From Pseudomaricurvus sp. HS19 (lineage in GTDB: Bacteria > Pseudomonadota > Gammaproteobacteria > Pseudomonadales > Cellvibrionaceae): DNA of 64,000 bases. A model generated the notes under the pieces. That model was not told where the DNA came from, did not search any database, and saw only the letters and a program-made list of their open reading frames with translations. The stretch spans positions 36,589-100,588 of the forward strand of contig NZ_WVVW01000017.1 in assembly GCF_009857815.1 (NCBI RefSeq), read 5' to 3'. This document shows, piece by piece, positions 13,390 to 23,527 of this stretch. Made by a program: the position numbers and the translations under genes. How positions within the stretch are numbered: the first letter of the stretch is position 1; each line of letters starts with the position of its first letter.

Positions 13390-13416
13390 AAACAGGCCGG
13401 GACTTCCGGCCTGTTT
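13390..13416 (+). terminator. Rho-independent terminator after eno
   Basis: Perfect 11-bp arms (13390-13400 and 13406-13416; AAACAGGCCGG and its complement) surround a 5-nt loop, followed by the T-rich GCTTTT. It lies 20 bp past the eno stop. Confidence 0.9.
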
Positions 13417-13417
13417 G

Positions 13418-13484
13418 CTTTTGGGCGGCCTGTTTTGTTTGGGCGGCCAGTTTTGTTGCCTGGCCTGTTTTGCGTTTGGCCTGG
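13418..13484. repeat. Degenerate tandem repeats downstream of the eno terminator
   Basis: The element GGCCTGTTTTG and its variants (GGGCGGCCTGTTTTGTTT, GGGCGGCCAGTTTTGTTG, CCTGGCCTGTTTTGCG) recur about three times in tandem. They match the descending arm of the eno terminator and look like duplications of it. Confidence 0.6.
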
Positions 13485-13530
13485 ATTCCTTTACCATCAC
13501 AGCAGTTTGGCTTGAGTATTTCCTGTCACC

Positions 13531-13821
13531 ATGAAATGGCTGTTTCCGGTTTTGTTACTGCTGCTGATTGCGCTGCAATTCCGCCTCTGGGTGGGTGAGG
13601 GCAGTATGGCGGACGTGGTTCGCCTTGGTCAGGAGATTGAGGCTCAGAGCCTGGAAAATGAAACGCTCAAACAGCGCAATGCGGTAATCGCCGCCGAGGT
13701 AGAGGCGCTGAAGTCGGGCCTGGATGCGGTGGAGGAGCGGGCGCGTGAGGATCTCGGTATGGTCAAGTCTGACGAGACCTTCTTCATGGTAGTAGAGCCG
13801 GATAAGGCCAAGGGGAGATAA
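13531..13821 (+). CDS. ftsB: Cell division protein FtsB
   Basis: FtsB is a bitopic divisome protein that acts with FtsQ and FtsL. The 96-residue protein has one N-terminal membrane segment (residues 3-18), then a heptad coiled coil (about 27-65) with LGQEIEAQSLENETLKQRN, and the conserved EERAREDLGMVKSDE. Position between eno and ispD is the standard gammaproteobacterial arrangement. Confidence 0.95.
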   Translation: MKWLFPVLLLLLIALQFRLWVGEGSMADVVRLGQEIEAQSLENETLKQRNAVIAAEVEALKSGLDAVEERAREDLGMVKSDETFFMVVEPDKAKGR

Positions 13822-13828
13822 ACAGCCC

Positions 13829-14548
13829 GTGCAAGCTGAGGGTGGTTACTGGGTCATAGTGCCCGCTGCCGGTGTTGGCCGGCGCATGGGTGCCGACAAG
13901 CCCAAGCAATACCTGCCACTGGCAGGCTCAACCGTGCTGCAACAGACGCTGCAGCGACTGCTGCAATTGCCACAGCTCCGCGGTCTGGTGCTGGTGGTCA
14001 GTCCTTTTGACACGCTCTGGCGCGATATCCCGGCTGTAAATAATCCCCTGGTACGTGTGGTCAGTGGCGGCGCGGAGCGCTGCGATTCCGTGCTTAATGG
14101 TTTGTACGAGCTGGAGTCGGAGCTGCAGCCCCTGGACTGGGTGATGGTGCATGACGCGGCCCGGCCCTGCGTCACTATCGCCGACATTGGCAACCTGGTG
14201 GATGAGCTGCAGGAGCATCTGGCCGGAGGCATCCTCGGTGTTCCGGTCAGCGACACCATCAAGCGCCTGAACGATAATTACGGTATTGAAGAGACAGTGG
14301 ATCGCCAGGTGTTGTGGCAGGCACAGACGCCGCAAATGTTTCGCTTTGGTGTATTGCTGAAAGCATTGCGTCTGGCCCTGCAGGCGGAAGCGGTTATCAC
14401 TGACGAAGCTTCGGCGGTGGAGCTGGCGGGCTACGTACCGTTGATGGTGGAAGGGCGTCGTGACAATATCAAAATCACTCGCCCGGAAGACCTGCCCATG
14501 GCGGAACTGATCCTGCAGCAACTGGCGGCGGAAGAGTCCGGAGCCTGA
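13829..14548 (+). CDS. ispD: 2-C-methyl-D-erythritol 4-phosphate cytidylyltransferase
   Basis: IspD transfers CMP from CTP to methylerythritol phosphate in the MEP isoprenoid pathway. The 239-residue protein starts with a GTG at 13829, with GGGGAG 11 nt upstream inside the end of ftsB. It has the nucleotide-binding VPAAGVGRRMGADKPKQYL and the HDAARPC motif. It is followed by ispF 50 bp later. Confidence 0.96.
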   Translation: MQAEGGYWVIVPAAGVGRRMGADKPKQYLPLAGSTVLQQTLQRLLQLPQLRGLVLVVSPFDTLWRDIPAVNNPLVRVVSGGAERCDSVLNGLYELESELQPLDWVMVHDAARPCVTIADIGNLVDELQEHLAGGILGVPVSDTIKRLNDNYGIEETVDRQVLWQAQTPQMFRFGVLLKALRLALQAEAVITDEASAVELAGYVPLMVEGRRDNIKITRPEDLPMAELILQQLAAEESGA

Positions 14549-14598
14549 TGGCGTACTTCTGCCTCGCCTGCTAAACGATGATTACCCAGGAAGTGACG

Positions 14599-15072
14599 AT
14601 GAGAATTGGACAGGGCTATGATGTTCACGCCTTTGGCCCGGGCGACAAGATCGTGATCGGTGGTGTGGCAATTCCGCACACCCACGGGCTGGTGGCCCAT
14701 TCCGATGGCGATGTGTTGCTGCACGCCCTGTGCGACGCCCTGCTGGGTGCCGTGGCTCTGGGGGATATCGGCAAGCATTTCCCCGACACGGACATGGCCT
14801 ACGCCAACGCTGACAGCCGCGCGCTGCTGCGCATGGTCTATGCGAAAGTAAAGGCGGCGGGTTACCGGCTCGGTAATACGGACATGACCATCGTCGCACA
14901 GGCGCCGAAGATGGCTCCTCACATTGCGGATATGGTGTTCCGTATCGCTGCCGACCTGGAGTCTGATGTGGGGCAGGTCAATGTCAAAGCCACCACTACG
15001 GAAAAGCTTGGCTTCACCGGTCGCCGGGAGGGGATTGCTGCCTACGCAGTGGTGTTGCTGGAGAGGGGTTGA
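14599..15072 (+). CDS. ispF: 2-C-methyl-D-erythritol 2,4-cyclodiphosphate synthase
   Basis: IspF cyclises CDP-methylerythritol 2-phosphate. The 157-residue protein starts [12 protein letters not shown], where Asp8 and His10 are zinc ligands, and [10 protein letters not shown] follows. The C-terminal [19 protein letters not shown] is diagnostic. I chose 14599 over an in-frame ATG at 14578 because AGGAAG lies just upstream and the family begins there. In Pseudomonas truD follows; here truD is 24 kb away. Confidence 0.97.
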   Translation: MRIGQGYDVHAFGPGDKIVIGGVAIPHTHGLVAHSDGDVLLHALCDALLGAVALGDIGKHFPDTDMAYANADSRALLRMVYAKVKAAGYRLGNTDMTIVAQAPKMAPHIADMVFRIAADLESDVGQVNVKATTTEKLGFTGRREGIAAYAVVLLERG

Positions 15073-15105
15073 ATTCAGTTGGCCGGCGATACTGCCGCCA
15101 GATGT

Positions 15106-15135
15106 AAAAAAGGGCTGCTACTGCAGCCCTTTTTT
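15106..15135. terminator. Bidirectional rho-independent terminator after ispF
   Basis: Perfect 13-bp arms (15106-15118 and 15123-15135) around a TACT loop, with A-run and T-run on either side. It serves ispF on the plus strand and the convergent DUF4136 gene on the minus strand. Confidence 0.93.
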
Positions 15136-15156
15136 GTTGGTCAGGTTTACGCCTGC

Positions 15157-15720
15157 TCAGGGGGTGTCGTTACCCGGCGGGAAGTGGCTGAACATACTGG
15201 CCACAATGGCCTTAATTCGCTCATCACGTTCCTGTGGAGTGATCTTCTCCTTGATCCGGCCGGTACTGACGGTGTGCCAGATGGAGCGCTTGAGCTTCGG
15301 GTCCACCATGTCGATCACCAGCTGGCCTTCGGTGTACTCCCGCACCTGTATGTCGGTGGTGGCGAAGCCGCCATAACCACAGCGCCAGCAGTTGTAAAAG
15401 CCACCGCCGTAGAAGCGGTCATAGGTCTGGATATCCTGCTTCTCTTTCAGCACCAGCATAAAGCGCAGTTGCATATCCTCGCCGCCGGCAACTTCCTGTA
15501 TACCTTTCATGGCCATCTCGTTCTTGATGGCTTTCTCGATACGGGCGCCTTCCAGGGTCATGGAGTTTACCGACTCGTCGTGAACGATGCGGTAGGTCTT
15601 TATGCCGGAGAAGTTATAGTCGGGGTTGTAGTCGACAATAGGTTCCGGCGGGAAGGTGCTGCAGCCGGCGGCCAGCAGTACCAGCAGTGACACCAGGACG
15701 GTTTTGATCTGAAGTTTCAT
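15157..15720 (-). CDS. DUF4136 domain lipoprotein
   Basis: This 187-residue protein has a lipoprotein signal peptide ending in LLAAGC, so it is probably anchored in the outer membrane after processing at that Cys. The mature part (YNPDYNFSGIKTYRIV and so on) matches DUF4136, a family of unknown function in Gram-negative envelopes. AAGGAG is well placed before the ATG at 15720; a further in-frame ATG 15 bp upstream lacks such a site. It lies 88 bp downstream of the charged exported protein gene and may be co-transcribed. Confidence 0.8.
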   Translation of the reverse strand: MKLQIKTVLVSLLVLLAAGCSTFPPEPIVDYNPDYNFSGIKTYRIVHDESVNSMTLEGARIEKAIKNEMAMKGIQEVAGGEDMQLRFMLVLKEKQDIQTYDRFYGGGFYNCWRCGYGGFATTDIQVREYTEGQLVIDMVDPKLKRSIWHTVSTGRIKEKITPQERDERIKAIVASMFSHFPPGNDTP

Positions 15721-15808
15721 GGTTTTCTCCTTCACCCTGCCAGCGTCACTGGCAGGGGTATTGCCAAACCCGTCGGAGCGGGTCGCCGTTTAGTGGCTGC
15801 CAGGGAGC

Positions 15809-16261
15809 TTATTCGCCCCAGAACTTCCACCATTTCTTGCTTTTTTCTTCGCGCATCTGCTGGCCTTTTTCGGAGCCTTTGCCAGTTTCGTTCTGCATCT
15901 GCTCGGCTTTCTTCTGCTTCTGCTTTTCCATGCCAGGAGCGCCATCGTGCTTCATGTCACGATCCATATCCTGCTCCATTTCCTGCATTTTTTCCTTGTT
16001 CTTGTGTTCCTTGTCTTTCATCTTGTCTTTGGATGGTTTGCCGCTCTTTTCCATCTCTTCTTTTTGCTTTTCTTCCCGCTCCTCTTTCATCTTGCGGAAA
16101 TGCTCGCGCTCTTCTTCGGTCAGTTCATGGCGGCCGGTCTGGGCTTGCGCCTTACCTTCCATACCCTTGTCTGCCATGCCTTTGCCCTCCGGCTTTTCAG
16201 CGTTGGCGGCGACAGACAGGGTGGTGACCAGGGCGAGGGTGATGAGTGGGACTGCTTTCAT
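15809..16261 (-). CDS. Highly charged, low-complexity exported protein
   Basis: I do not recognise this 150-residue protein. It has a clear Sec signal peptide (MKAVPLITLALVTTLSVAANA). The mature region is almost entirely Lys, Glu, Met, Gln and Asp, with runs such as EEEREHFRKMKEEREEKQKE that should form a long charged helix, and it ends in the aromatic KKWWKFWGE. It contains no Cys. Periplasmic location is likely. GGAG spacing favours the second of two ATGs (16261). The composition suggests a metal- or polymer-binding or intrinsically disordered role, but this is a guess. Confidence 0.7.
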   Translation of the reverse strand: MKAVPLITLALVTTLSVAANAEKPEGKGMADKGMEGKAQAQTGRHELTEEEREHFRKMKEEREEKQKEEMEKSGKPSKDKMKDKEHKNKEKMQEMEQDMDRDMKHDGAPGMEKQKQKKAEQMQNETGKGSEKGQQMREEKSKKWWKFWGE

Positions 16262-16427
16262 AGTCATTCTCCGGGCTTGGTTTCAGGTTTCTTCTGCGGA
16301 AGTGAGTACGCACCGCGATCCAATAAGATCTCTCCATCTGCTGACCCTGACAGCGGCAGATAGTTTCAGCATAGCGCGTCCGGTGTCGTTGTGGGGTGAC
16401 ACCGGTCACTATCGGTCACGGGTTGGA

Positions 16428-17276
16428 TCAGCGGCCCATCAGGCCGCGAATGGCGGCAGGAATATCGGCCGGGAAGACCACGGTCTTGGCGTTGCCGGAC
16501 TTGGAGACATTCTCCAGCGACTTCACGTACTTCTCCCCCAGCAGGTAGACCACCGGCATCTCCTTGTCACCAATGGCTTCTGTGACCATGGCGATGGCAC
16601 GCTGGCTGGCCTCGGCCAGTACCACCTGCGCTTCGGCGTCGCGGCGGGAGGCTTCCAGGCGGCCCTCTGCCTCCAGAATGGCCGCCTGCTTGTCACCGTC
16701 GGCGCGGGTAACCGTGGCACGACGGGCGCGCTCGGCCGCGGCCTGCTCTTCCATCGCCGCCTGCATGGTGCCGGATGGGTTGATGTCCTGGATCTCCACG
16801 GTTTTGAGGGTAATACCCCAGTCGGAGATATCGTCGGAGATGGAGTTTTTCAGGTGCGCCTTGATCTTGTCGCGGGAGGAGAGGGCGTCGTCCAGGTCCA
16901 TCTCGCCGATGATGGAGCGGAGGGTGGTTTGCACCAGGGTCTGGATGGCAATGCGGTAATCCTCAACACCATAGACGGCTTTCTCCGGGGAGATGATGTT
17001 GATGTAGGCCACGGCGTTGGCAATGATCACGGCGTTATCGCGGGTGATCACTTCCTGCGAGGGGATATCCAGCACGATGTCCTTGGTGGTGACCTTGTAG
17101 GCTACCTGGTCAATATAGGGGATAAGGATGTTGAGGCCCGGATTGAGGGTGGTGTGGTACTTGCCCAGTCGCTGTACTACCCACTTGTATCCCTGCGGTA
17201 CCAGTCGTACCCCTTTGCCAATGGTGACAATCACCAGCACCAGCAGGGCGATTACTACGTACAAACCCGCGTCCAT
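16428..17276 (-). CDS. SPFH/band 7 membrane protein (QmcA-like)
   Basis: This 282-residue protein has one N-terminal membrane helix (residues 3-22), then an SPFH/stomatin domain (VPQGYKWVVQRLGKYHTTLNPGLN) and an Ala/Glu/Arg-rich coiled coil (about 190-245). It forms membrane microdomain scaffolds with its NfeD partner, encoded just upstream. Length and sequence match QmcA/YbbK-type proteins rather than HflK/HflC. The two genes form the classic SPFH-NfeD pair. Confidence 0.9.
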   Translation of the reverse strand: MDAGLYVVIALLVLVIVTIGKGVRLVPQGYKWVVQRLGKYHTTLNPGLNILIPYIDQVAYKVTTKDIVLDIPSQEVITRDNAVIIANAVAYINIISPEKAVYGVEDYRIAIQTLVQTTLRSIIGEMDLDDALSSRDKIKAHLKNSISDDISDWGITLKTVEIQDINPSGTMQAAMEEQAAAERARRATVTRADGDKQAAILEAEGRLEASRRDAEAQVVLAEASQRAIAMVTEAIGDKEMPVVYLLGEKYVKSLENVSKSGNAKTVVFPADIPAAIRGLMGR

Positions 17277-17323
17277 GTTTTCTCCTTAATGTGTTTGATT
17301 TTTGTGTTGCCGAGCTCGCTTGC

Positions 17324-17773
17324 TCAGGCCTTTTCCACCACAAGCGTATTACCGGAAATATCCACCACCCGCACCCGGTCACCATCGCTGACCGGCTCTT
17401 TGGAGATGATGGTCCATTCGTCGGCGCCGAGGATGGGAACCGGGAAGCGGATACGACCGCGGCGCTCGCCGTTGGGGGCGACGATAACCTGCCCGGTCTC
17501 GCCAATGATGGCTTCGCGGGAGAGTCCGGCTTTGGTGCGGTCGACGGAGAGGGGTCTGAGGTAACGGAACCAGGCAAAGGCCAGCACCGCCGACAGCACG
17601 GTCCAGAGCAGAATCTGCACGTTGAGGCTCAGGCCCGGTACAAAAAACAGCACGGCGCCGATGATGACGGCAGCCACACCAAACCAGAGAATGAAAAACG
17701 ATGTGAGCAGAATTTCGCTCAGGATCAACAGAACACCGAACACTACCCAGTGCCAGTATGCGACTTCGAACAC
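17324..17773 (-). CDS. NfeD family membrane protein
   Basis: This 149-residue protein has two to three membrane helices (residues about 6-70) and a C-terminal OB-fold domain (GETGQVIVAPNGERRGRIRF onward), the short NfeD1b type without a protease domain. The GTG start at 17773 has AGGGAG upstream; the open frame continues further but is not protein-like. It is the partner of the SPFH protein encoded 47 bp downstream. Confidence 0.88.
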   Translation of the reverse strand: MFEVAYWHWVVFGVLLILSEILLTSFFILWFGVAAVIIGAVLFFVPGLSLNVQILLWTVLSAVLAFAWFRYLRPLSVDRTKAGLSREAIIGETGQVIVAPNGERRGRIRFPVPILGADEWTIISKEPVSDGDRVRVVDISGNTLVVEKA

Positions 17774-17874
17774 GCGGCAACTCCCTCTGTAAGTGGCGTC
17801 CGTTGCACCACCTGTCATTGTTGTCAGTGCCCAAGGGTATCCGTTGATACCCCAATAGGCAATTGCTGCGCCAC

Positions 17875-19044
17875 TCAGCGGGTTTGCTGAAACAGTTCGC
17901 GCCCGATCAGCATGCGGCGTATCTCCGAGGTGCCGGCGCCGATCTCGTAGAGCTTGGCATCGCGCAGCAAGCGGCCGGCGGGAAAGTCGTTGATATAGCC
18001 GTTGCCGCCCAGGATCTGGATGGTGTCCAGCGCCATGCGCGTGGCCAGTTCGGCGGTGTAGAGAATCAGCCCGGCGGCGTCCTTGCGGCTGCACTGGCCA
18101 CGGTCGCAGGCGCCGGCCACGGCATAGAGGTAGGCGCGGCTGGCGGAGAGGCCGGTGTACATGTCAGCGAGCTTGCCCTGGATCAGCTGGAACTCACCGA
18201 TCGGCTGGCCGAACTGCTGACGGTCGTGGACATAGGGGAGGGCGGTATCGAGACAGGCCTGCATAATCCCCACCGGACCGGCGGCGAGAATCGTGCGTTC
18301 GTAATCCAGGCCTGACATCAGCACCGCGGCACCCTCGCCGATACCACCCAGAACATTTTCCCGGGGCACCTCACAATCCTCAAAAACCAGCTCGCAGGTG
18401 TTGGAGCCGCGCATGCCGAGCTTGTCGAGTTTGGTGCCGCGGCTGAAGCCTGGGGTGTCACGCTCGACGATAAATGCGGTAATCCCCTTGCTGCCGGCAG
18501 CGGGGTCCGTTTTCGCGTAGACCACGTAGACATGGGCATCGGGGCCATTGGTGATCCACATCTTGTTGCCGTTGAGGCGGTAGTGATCACCGCGGACTTC
18601 CGCCCTGAGGCTCATACTCACGACATCGGACCCGGCCCCCGGTTCGCTCATGGCAAGGGCGCCGATCTGCTCGCCACTGCAGAGGCCGGGCAGGTAGCGG
18701 GCTTTCTGGGTGTGGTTGCCGTTGCGGTGGATCTGGTTGACGCAGAGGTTGGAGTGGGCGCCGTAGGAGAGGCCGACAGCGGCACTGGCGCGGGAAATCT
18801 CCTCCATGGCGACGGCGTGGGCCAGGTAGCCCATGCCGGAGCCGCCAAACTCTTCGCTGGCGGTAATGCCCAGCAGCCCCATGGCGCCGAGCTGGCGCCA
18901 CAGGGGTATAGGGAACTGGTTGTCTCGATCGATACTCTGAGCGAGGGGGGCAATCTCCTGTTGGGCAAACTGGCGGACGCTGTCGCGGAGCATGTCGATC
19001 TCTTCGCCCAGAGGGAAATGAAGCTGGGGGTAGGTGCTGCTCAT
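17875..19044 (-). CDS. liuA: Isovaleryl-CoA dehydrogenase
   Basis: This FAD enzyme oxidises isovaleryl-CoA to 3-methylcrotonyl-CoA in leucine breakdown. The 389-residue protein has the acyl-CoA dehydrogenase signatures [13 protein letters not shown] and [22 protein letters not shown]. The [13 protein letters not shown] stretch carries the Glu that acts as catalytic base at the isovaleryl-CoA dehydrogenase-specific position. Normally liuB, liuC and liuD follow; here the gene stands alone. GAGGAT precedes the ATG. It diverges from the arsR-type gene. Confidence 0.88.
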   Translation of the reverse strand: MSSTYPQLHFPLGEEIDMLRDSVRQFAQQEIAPLAQSIDRDNQFPIPLWRQLGAMGLLGITASEEFGGSGMGYLAHAVAMEEISRASAAVGLSYGAHSNLCVNQIHRNGNHTQKARYLPGLCSGEQIGALAMSEPGAGSDVVSMSLRAEVRGDHYRLNGNKMWITNGPDAHVYVVYAKTDPAAGSKGITAFIVERDTPGFSRGTKLDKLGMRGSNTCELVFEDCEVPRENVLGGIGEGAAVLMSGLDYERTILAAGPVGIMQACLDTALPYVHDRQQFGQPIGEFQLIQGKLADMYTGLSASRAYLYAVAGACDRGQCSRKDAAGLILYTAELATRMALDTIQILGGNGYINDFPAGRLLRDAKLYEIGAGTSEIRRMLIGRELFQQTR

Positions 19045-19086
19045 GTGGTCATCCTCGATGTCAGGTTGACGGCGGTGTACACGTAT

Positions 19087-19114
19087 CCATATTTACAAAG
19101 CCATATTTACAAAG
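19087..19114. repeat. 14-bp perfect tandem repeat in the liuA upstream region
   Basis: CCATATTTACAAAG occurs twice in succession (19087-19100, 19101-19114), about 45-70 bp before the liuA start. It could be a repeated regulator site or a slippage duplication. Confidence 0.8.
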
Positions 19115-19195
19115 CCGTGTGTGCAGGGCCAGACTTTGTTGACTATTTCATTTTATGCCGCAAAAAGCCGATGAGGGTTGCCGCTGTTTGTGAGA

Positions 19196-19211
19196 ATTAG
19201 GGTTTTCTAAT
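19196..19211. promoter_or_regulatory. Palindromic operator candidate for the ArsR/BigR-type repressor
   Basis: The 16-bp dyad ATTAG-N6-CTAAT lies 30 bp before the repressor's preferred ATG. AT-rich dyads at this position are typical autoregulatory sites of BigR/SqrR-type repressors. The match is by position and symmetry only. Confidence 0.5.
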
Positions 19212-19241
19212 ATGATGGACCAGGTAACAGGTGAGGGCACT

Positions 19242-19541
19242 ATGGACCTGACGGATTTGCAAGGGAACGCCTGTGAAGCGGCCTCCTTTCTCAAGCAGCT
19301 GGCCAATGAGAGCCGGTTGATGATCCTGTGCGCATTGGCTGAGGGTGAGTTGTCAGTGGGCGAGCTCAATGAACAGGTGCCTCTCAGTCAATCGGCATTA
19401 TCCCAGCACCTGGCGTCCTTGCGCCGCTCCGGGCTGGTGGCGACCCGCCGCGAAGCCCAGAACATCTACTACCGACTTCAGGGTGACAGCGCCGTACGGG
19501 TGATTGCATTGCTGAAGGAGCTTTTTTGTCCGGTTGAGTGA
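19242..19541 (+). CDS. ArsR-family repressor, BigR/SqrR persulfide-sensor type
   Basis: This 99-residue winged-helix protein has the ArsR helix-turn-helix VPLSQSALSQHLASLRRSGLV and the wing REAQNIYYRL. Two Cys, in RLMILCALAEGE (residue 30) and LFCPVE (residue 96), are 66 residues apart, the same spacing as the dithiol pair of BigR and SqrR. In those proteins the pair forms a tetrasulfide when reactive sulfur appears and releases DNA. The ATG at 19242 has GGTGAGGG upstream; an ATG at 19212 would abut the palindrome with no ribosome site. The next gene encodes a persulfide dioxygenase, its usual partner. Confidence 0.85.
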   Translation: MDLTDLQGNACEAASFLKQLANESRLMILCALAEGELSVGELNEQVPLSQSALSQHLASLRRSGLVATRREAQNIYYRLQGDSAVRVIALLKELFCPVE

Positions 19542-19595
19542 AGGCATCGCCAATCTTGCCGGAAAAGTAATCAGGCCGCAGGCCGGGAGGGAGTA

Positions 19596-20309
19596 ATGAC
19601 AGGCAGTCACCTTGTATGGCGTCAGCTGTTTGACCGGGAGAGTTCAACCTATACCTATTTGCTGGGCGATGCCCAGTCCCGGGTGGCGCTGCTCATTGAC
19701 CCGGTGGCGGGGCAGGAGGAGCAGTATCTGCGGCTGTTGTCCGAACTGGGGCTGACGCTTTCCTACGCACTGGATACTCATGTACACGCTGACCATGTGA
19801 CCGCGCTCGGCACATTGCGTGAGCTCACCGGCTGTACCACCCTGCTGGGTGAGCAGAGCCAGGTAGCCTGTGTTTCCAGAACCTTTAAAGACGGGGATGT
19901 GATTGTAGTGGGTGATATCGCCCTGCAGGCGCTCTATACCCCGGGCCATACGGATGATTCCTACAGCTTCTACTGGCAGTCGGAGCTGGGGGACCTGCTG
20001 TTTACCGGAGACACGCTGCTGATTCGCGGTACCGGTCGGACGGACTTCCAGAACGGCGATGCCCGGGCCCAGTACCACAGCCTGCAGAGGTTGCTGGAAC
20101 TGCCGGAGACCACCTGGGTGCTGCCTGCGCACGACTACAAGGGTTGGACCCGCAGTACCCTGGCGGAGGAGAAGGCCCACAACCCCCGCCTGCAGGTTGC
20201 TGATGCTGAGGAGTATGCCCGGCTGATGGCATCACTGAACCTGCCGCATCCGGCGATGATGGATGTGGCGGTGCCGGCCAACCGCGGCTGCGGTCTGACA
20301 GGCTCCTGA
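19596..20309 (+). CDS. Persulfide dioxygenase, ETHE1/Blh-type metallo-beta-lactamase fold
   Basis: This 237-residue protein probably oxidises glutathione persulfide to sulfite and glutathione. The metal-binding motif DTHVHADHVTALG (HxHxDH) lies near residue 60. PGHTDDS, FTGDTL with GTGRTDFQ, and LPAHDY supply the remaining ligands and the ETHE1 signature. No rhodanese domain is fused. It is 54 bp downstream of the persulfide-sensing repressor, which fits sulfide-inducible detoxification. Its stop is separated by 1 bp from the convergent xseA stop. Confidence 0.88.
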   Translation: MTGSHLVWRQLFDRESSTYTYLLGDAQSRVALLIDPVAGQEEQYLRLLSELGLTLSYALDTHVHADHVTALGTLRELTGCTTLLGEQSQVACVSRTFKDGDVIVVGDIALQALYTPGHTDDSYSFYWQSELGDLLFTGDTLLIRGTGRTDFQNGDARAQYHSLQRLLELPETTWVLPAHDYKGWTRSTLAEEKAHNPRLQVADAEEYARLMASLNLPHPAMMDVAVPANRGCGLTGS

Positions 20310-20310
20310 T

Positions 20311-21684
20311 TCACTTTTCCGCTGCCAGCTCGCTGGTTTCCACCCGTGAACGCACCTGCCCGTCTGCAAGGCGGGTGTGTATCACGTCTCCGGGCTGTAA
20401 TTGTGAGGCCCGGGTGACAATAGTCCCCTGATCATCCTTGGTTACCGAATAGCCGCGCTGCAGGATTGCCAGCGGGTTGACGCTCTCCAGTACCGCCGCC
20501 TGCTGTGCCAGCTGCTGGCGACAATCCTTCAGTTTGAACGTCATTTGCCGTTGCAGTCGTTGCTGCAGCTGGGTCACCAGTAGCTGCTGCTGGCTGACGC
20601 GGCGGCGGGGATCGATATGGGTTTGCCGGACGCTCAGTTGTTGCAGGCGGTGAGCCTGCTGTTGCAGCCGGGCGTGCATGGCGCGCTGCAGACGAATCTC
20701 CAGGTTATCCAGCTGCTGGGCCTGGGCGCGCAGTTTCTGCCCCGGGTGCTGCAATCGGGCCGAAAGGTGCTGCAGGCGCTCCCGCTGACGCAGTAGCCGG
20801 CGCTGTATGGCCTCTTGCAGCAGTACTTCATAGCCACAGAAGCGGTTCAGCATCTCGTCCCCGCTGGGGGTGGCCATCTCCGCGGCCGCCGACGGCGTGG
20901 GAGCCCGCAGGTCAGCGACAAAATCGGCGATGGTGAAATCCACCTCGTGACCTACCGCGCTGATCACCGGTATGCGGCTGGCAAAAATGGCCCGGGCCAC
21001 GGCCTCTTCGTTAAAGGGCCACAGGTCTTCCAGTGAGCCACCGCCACGGCCGAGAATCAGCAGGTCGCAATCGCTGAGGCGGTTGGCGCTGTCCAGCGCC
21101 CGTACTATCTGGCCTGCAGCCTCGCTGCCCTGTACTGCCACCGGAAACACCGACACCGGGATGGCGGGGAAGCGTCGCGCGGTGACGTGCAGGATGTCGC
21201 GGATGGCGGCACCGGTGGGTGAGGTAATCACCCCGATGTGGCGCGGCAGCGGGGGTAGGGGTTGTTTGTGCCGTGGGTCGAACAGTCCCTCGGCCTGCAA
21301 TTTGAGTTTGAGGGCGTCAAAGGCCTGCTGCAGGGCCCCGAGGCCGGACTCTTCCATATGCTCGGCAATCAGCTGGTAATCGCCACGGCCCTCGTAGAGG
21401 CTGACTCTGGCGCGTATTAAAACCTTTTGCCCCTGTTTGGGAGCAAACCGCAGCAGCTGGTTGCGGTTGCGGAACATGGCACAGCGCACCTGGGCGTCGC
21501 TGTCCTTGAGGGTGAAGTACCAGTGCCCGGAGGAGGGGCGGGAGAAGTTGGAGAGCTCGCCCTCCACCCAGATCAGGGGCAGGTGAACTTCCAGCAGCTG
21601 CCGGACCGTGCGGTTAAGCTGGCCGACAGTGAGTATCTGGCGCTGCTGCGTGGCACCGGCGTGGAAAAAGGCGTCATTAGTCAT
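20311..21684 (-). CDS. xseA: Exodeoxyribonuclease VII large subunit
   Basis: XseA with XseB degrades single-stranded DNA. The 457-residue protein has the N-terminal OB-fold (VGQLNRTVRQLLEVHLPLIWVEGELSNFSRPSSGHWYF region), the catalytic core with GVITSPTGAAIRD, DLLILGRGGGSLEDLWPFNEE and SAVGHEVDFTIADFVAD, and a long C-terminal coiled coil rich in Gln, Leu and Arg. The order xseA-guaB-guaA with xseA divergent is standard in gammaproteobacteria. Confidence 0.96.
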   Translation of the reverse strand: MTNDAFFHAGATQQRQILTVGQLNRTVRQLLEVHLPLIWVEGELSNFSRPSSGHWYFTLKDSDAQVRCAMFRNRNQLLRFAPKQGQKVLIRARVSLYEGRGDYQLIAEHMEESGLGALQQAFDALKLKLQAEGLFDPRHKQPLPPLPRHIGVITSPTGAAIRDILHVTARRFPAIPVSVFPVAVQGSEAAGQIVRALDSANRLSDCDLLILGRGGGSLEDLWPFNEEAVARAIFASRIPVISAVGHEVDFTIADFVADLRAPTPSAAAEMATPSGDEMLNRFCGYEVLLQEAIQRRLLRQRERLQHLSARLQHPGQKLRAQAQQLDNLEIRLQRAMHARLQQQAHRLQQLSVRQTHIDPRRRVSQQQLLVTQLQQRLQRQMTFKLKDCRQQLAQQAAVLESVNPLAILQRGYSVTKDDQGTIVTRASQLQPGDVIHTRLADGQVRSRVETSELAAEK

Positions 21685-23467
<1,783 letters not shown>

Positions 23468-23492
23468 TCCGGAACCGTCCTCCTGAACCTGT

Positions 23493-23527
23493 ACGGGCCA
23501 GACTTGCGCAGAGTCTGGCCCGTTTTT
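23493..23527 (+). terminator. Terminator between guaB and guaA
   Basis: Perfect 12-bp arms (23493-23504 and 23512-23523) around a 7-nt loop, followed by TTTTAA. It should end or attenuate guaB transcripts 45 bp before guaA. Confidence 0.85.

Noticed and set aside
15837..17564. 575-codon plus-strand frame opposite the charged protein, SPFH and NfeD genes
   Set aside because: It crosses three minus-strand genes that have ribosome sites and family motifs. Its Ser/Phe/Cys-rich start is the complement of Lys/Glu codons.
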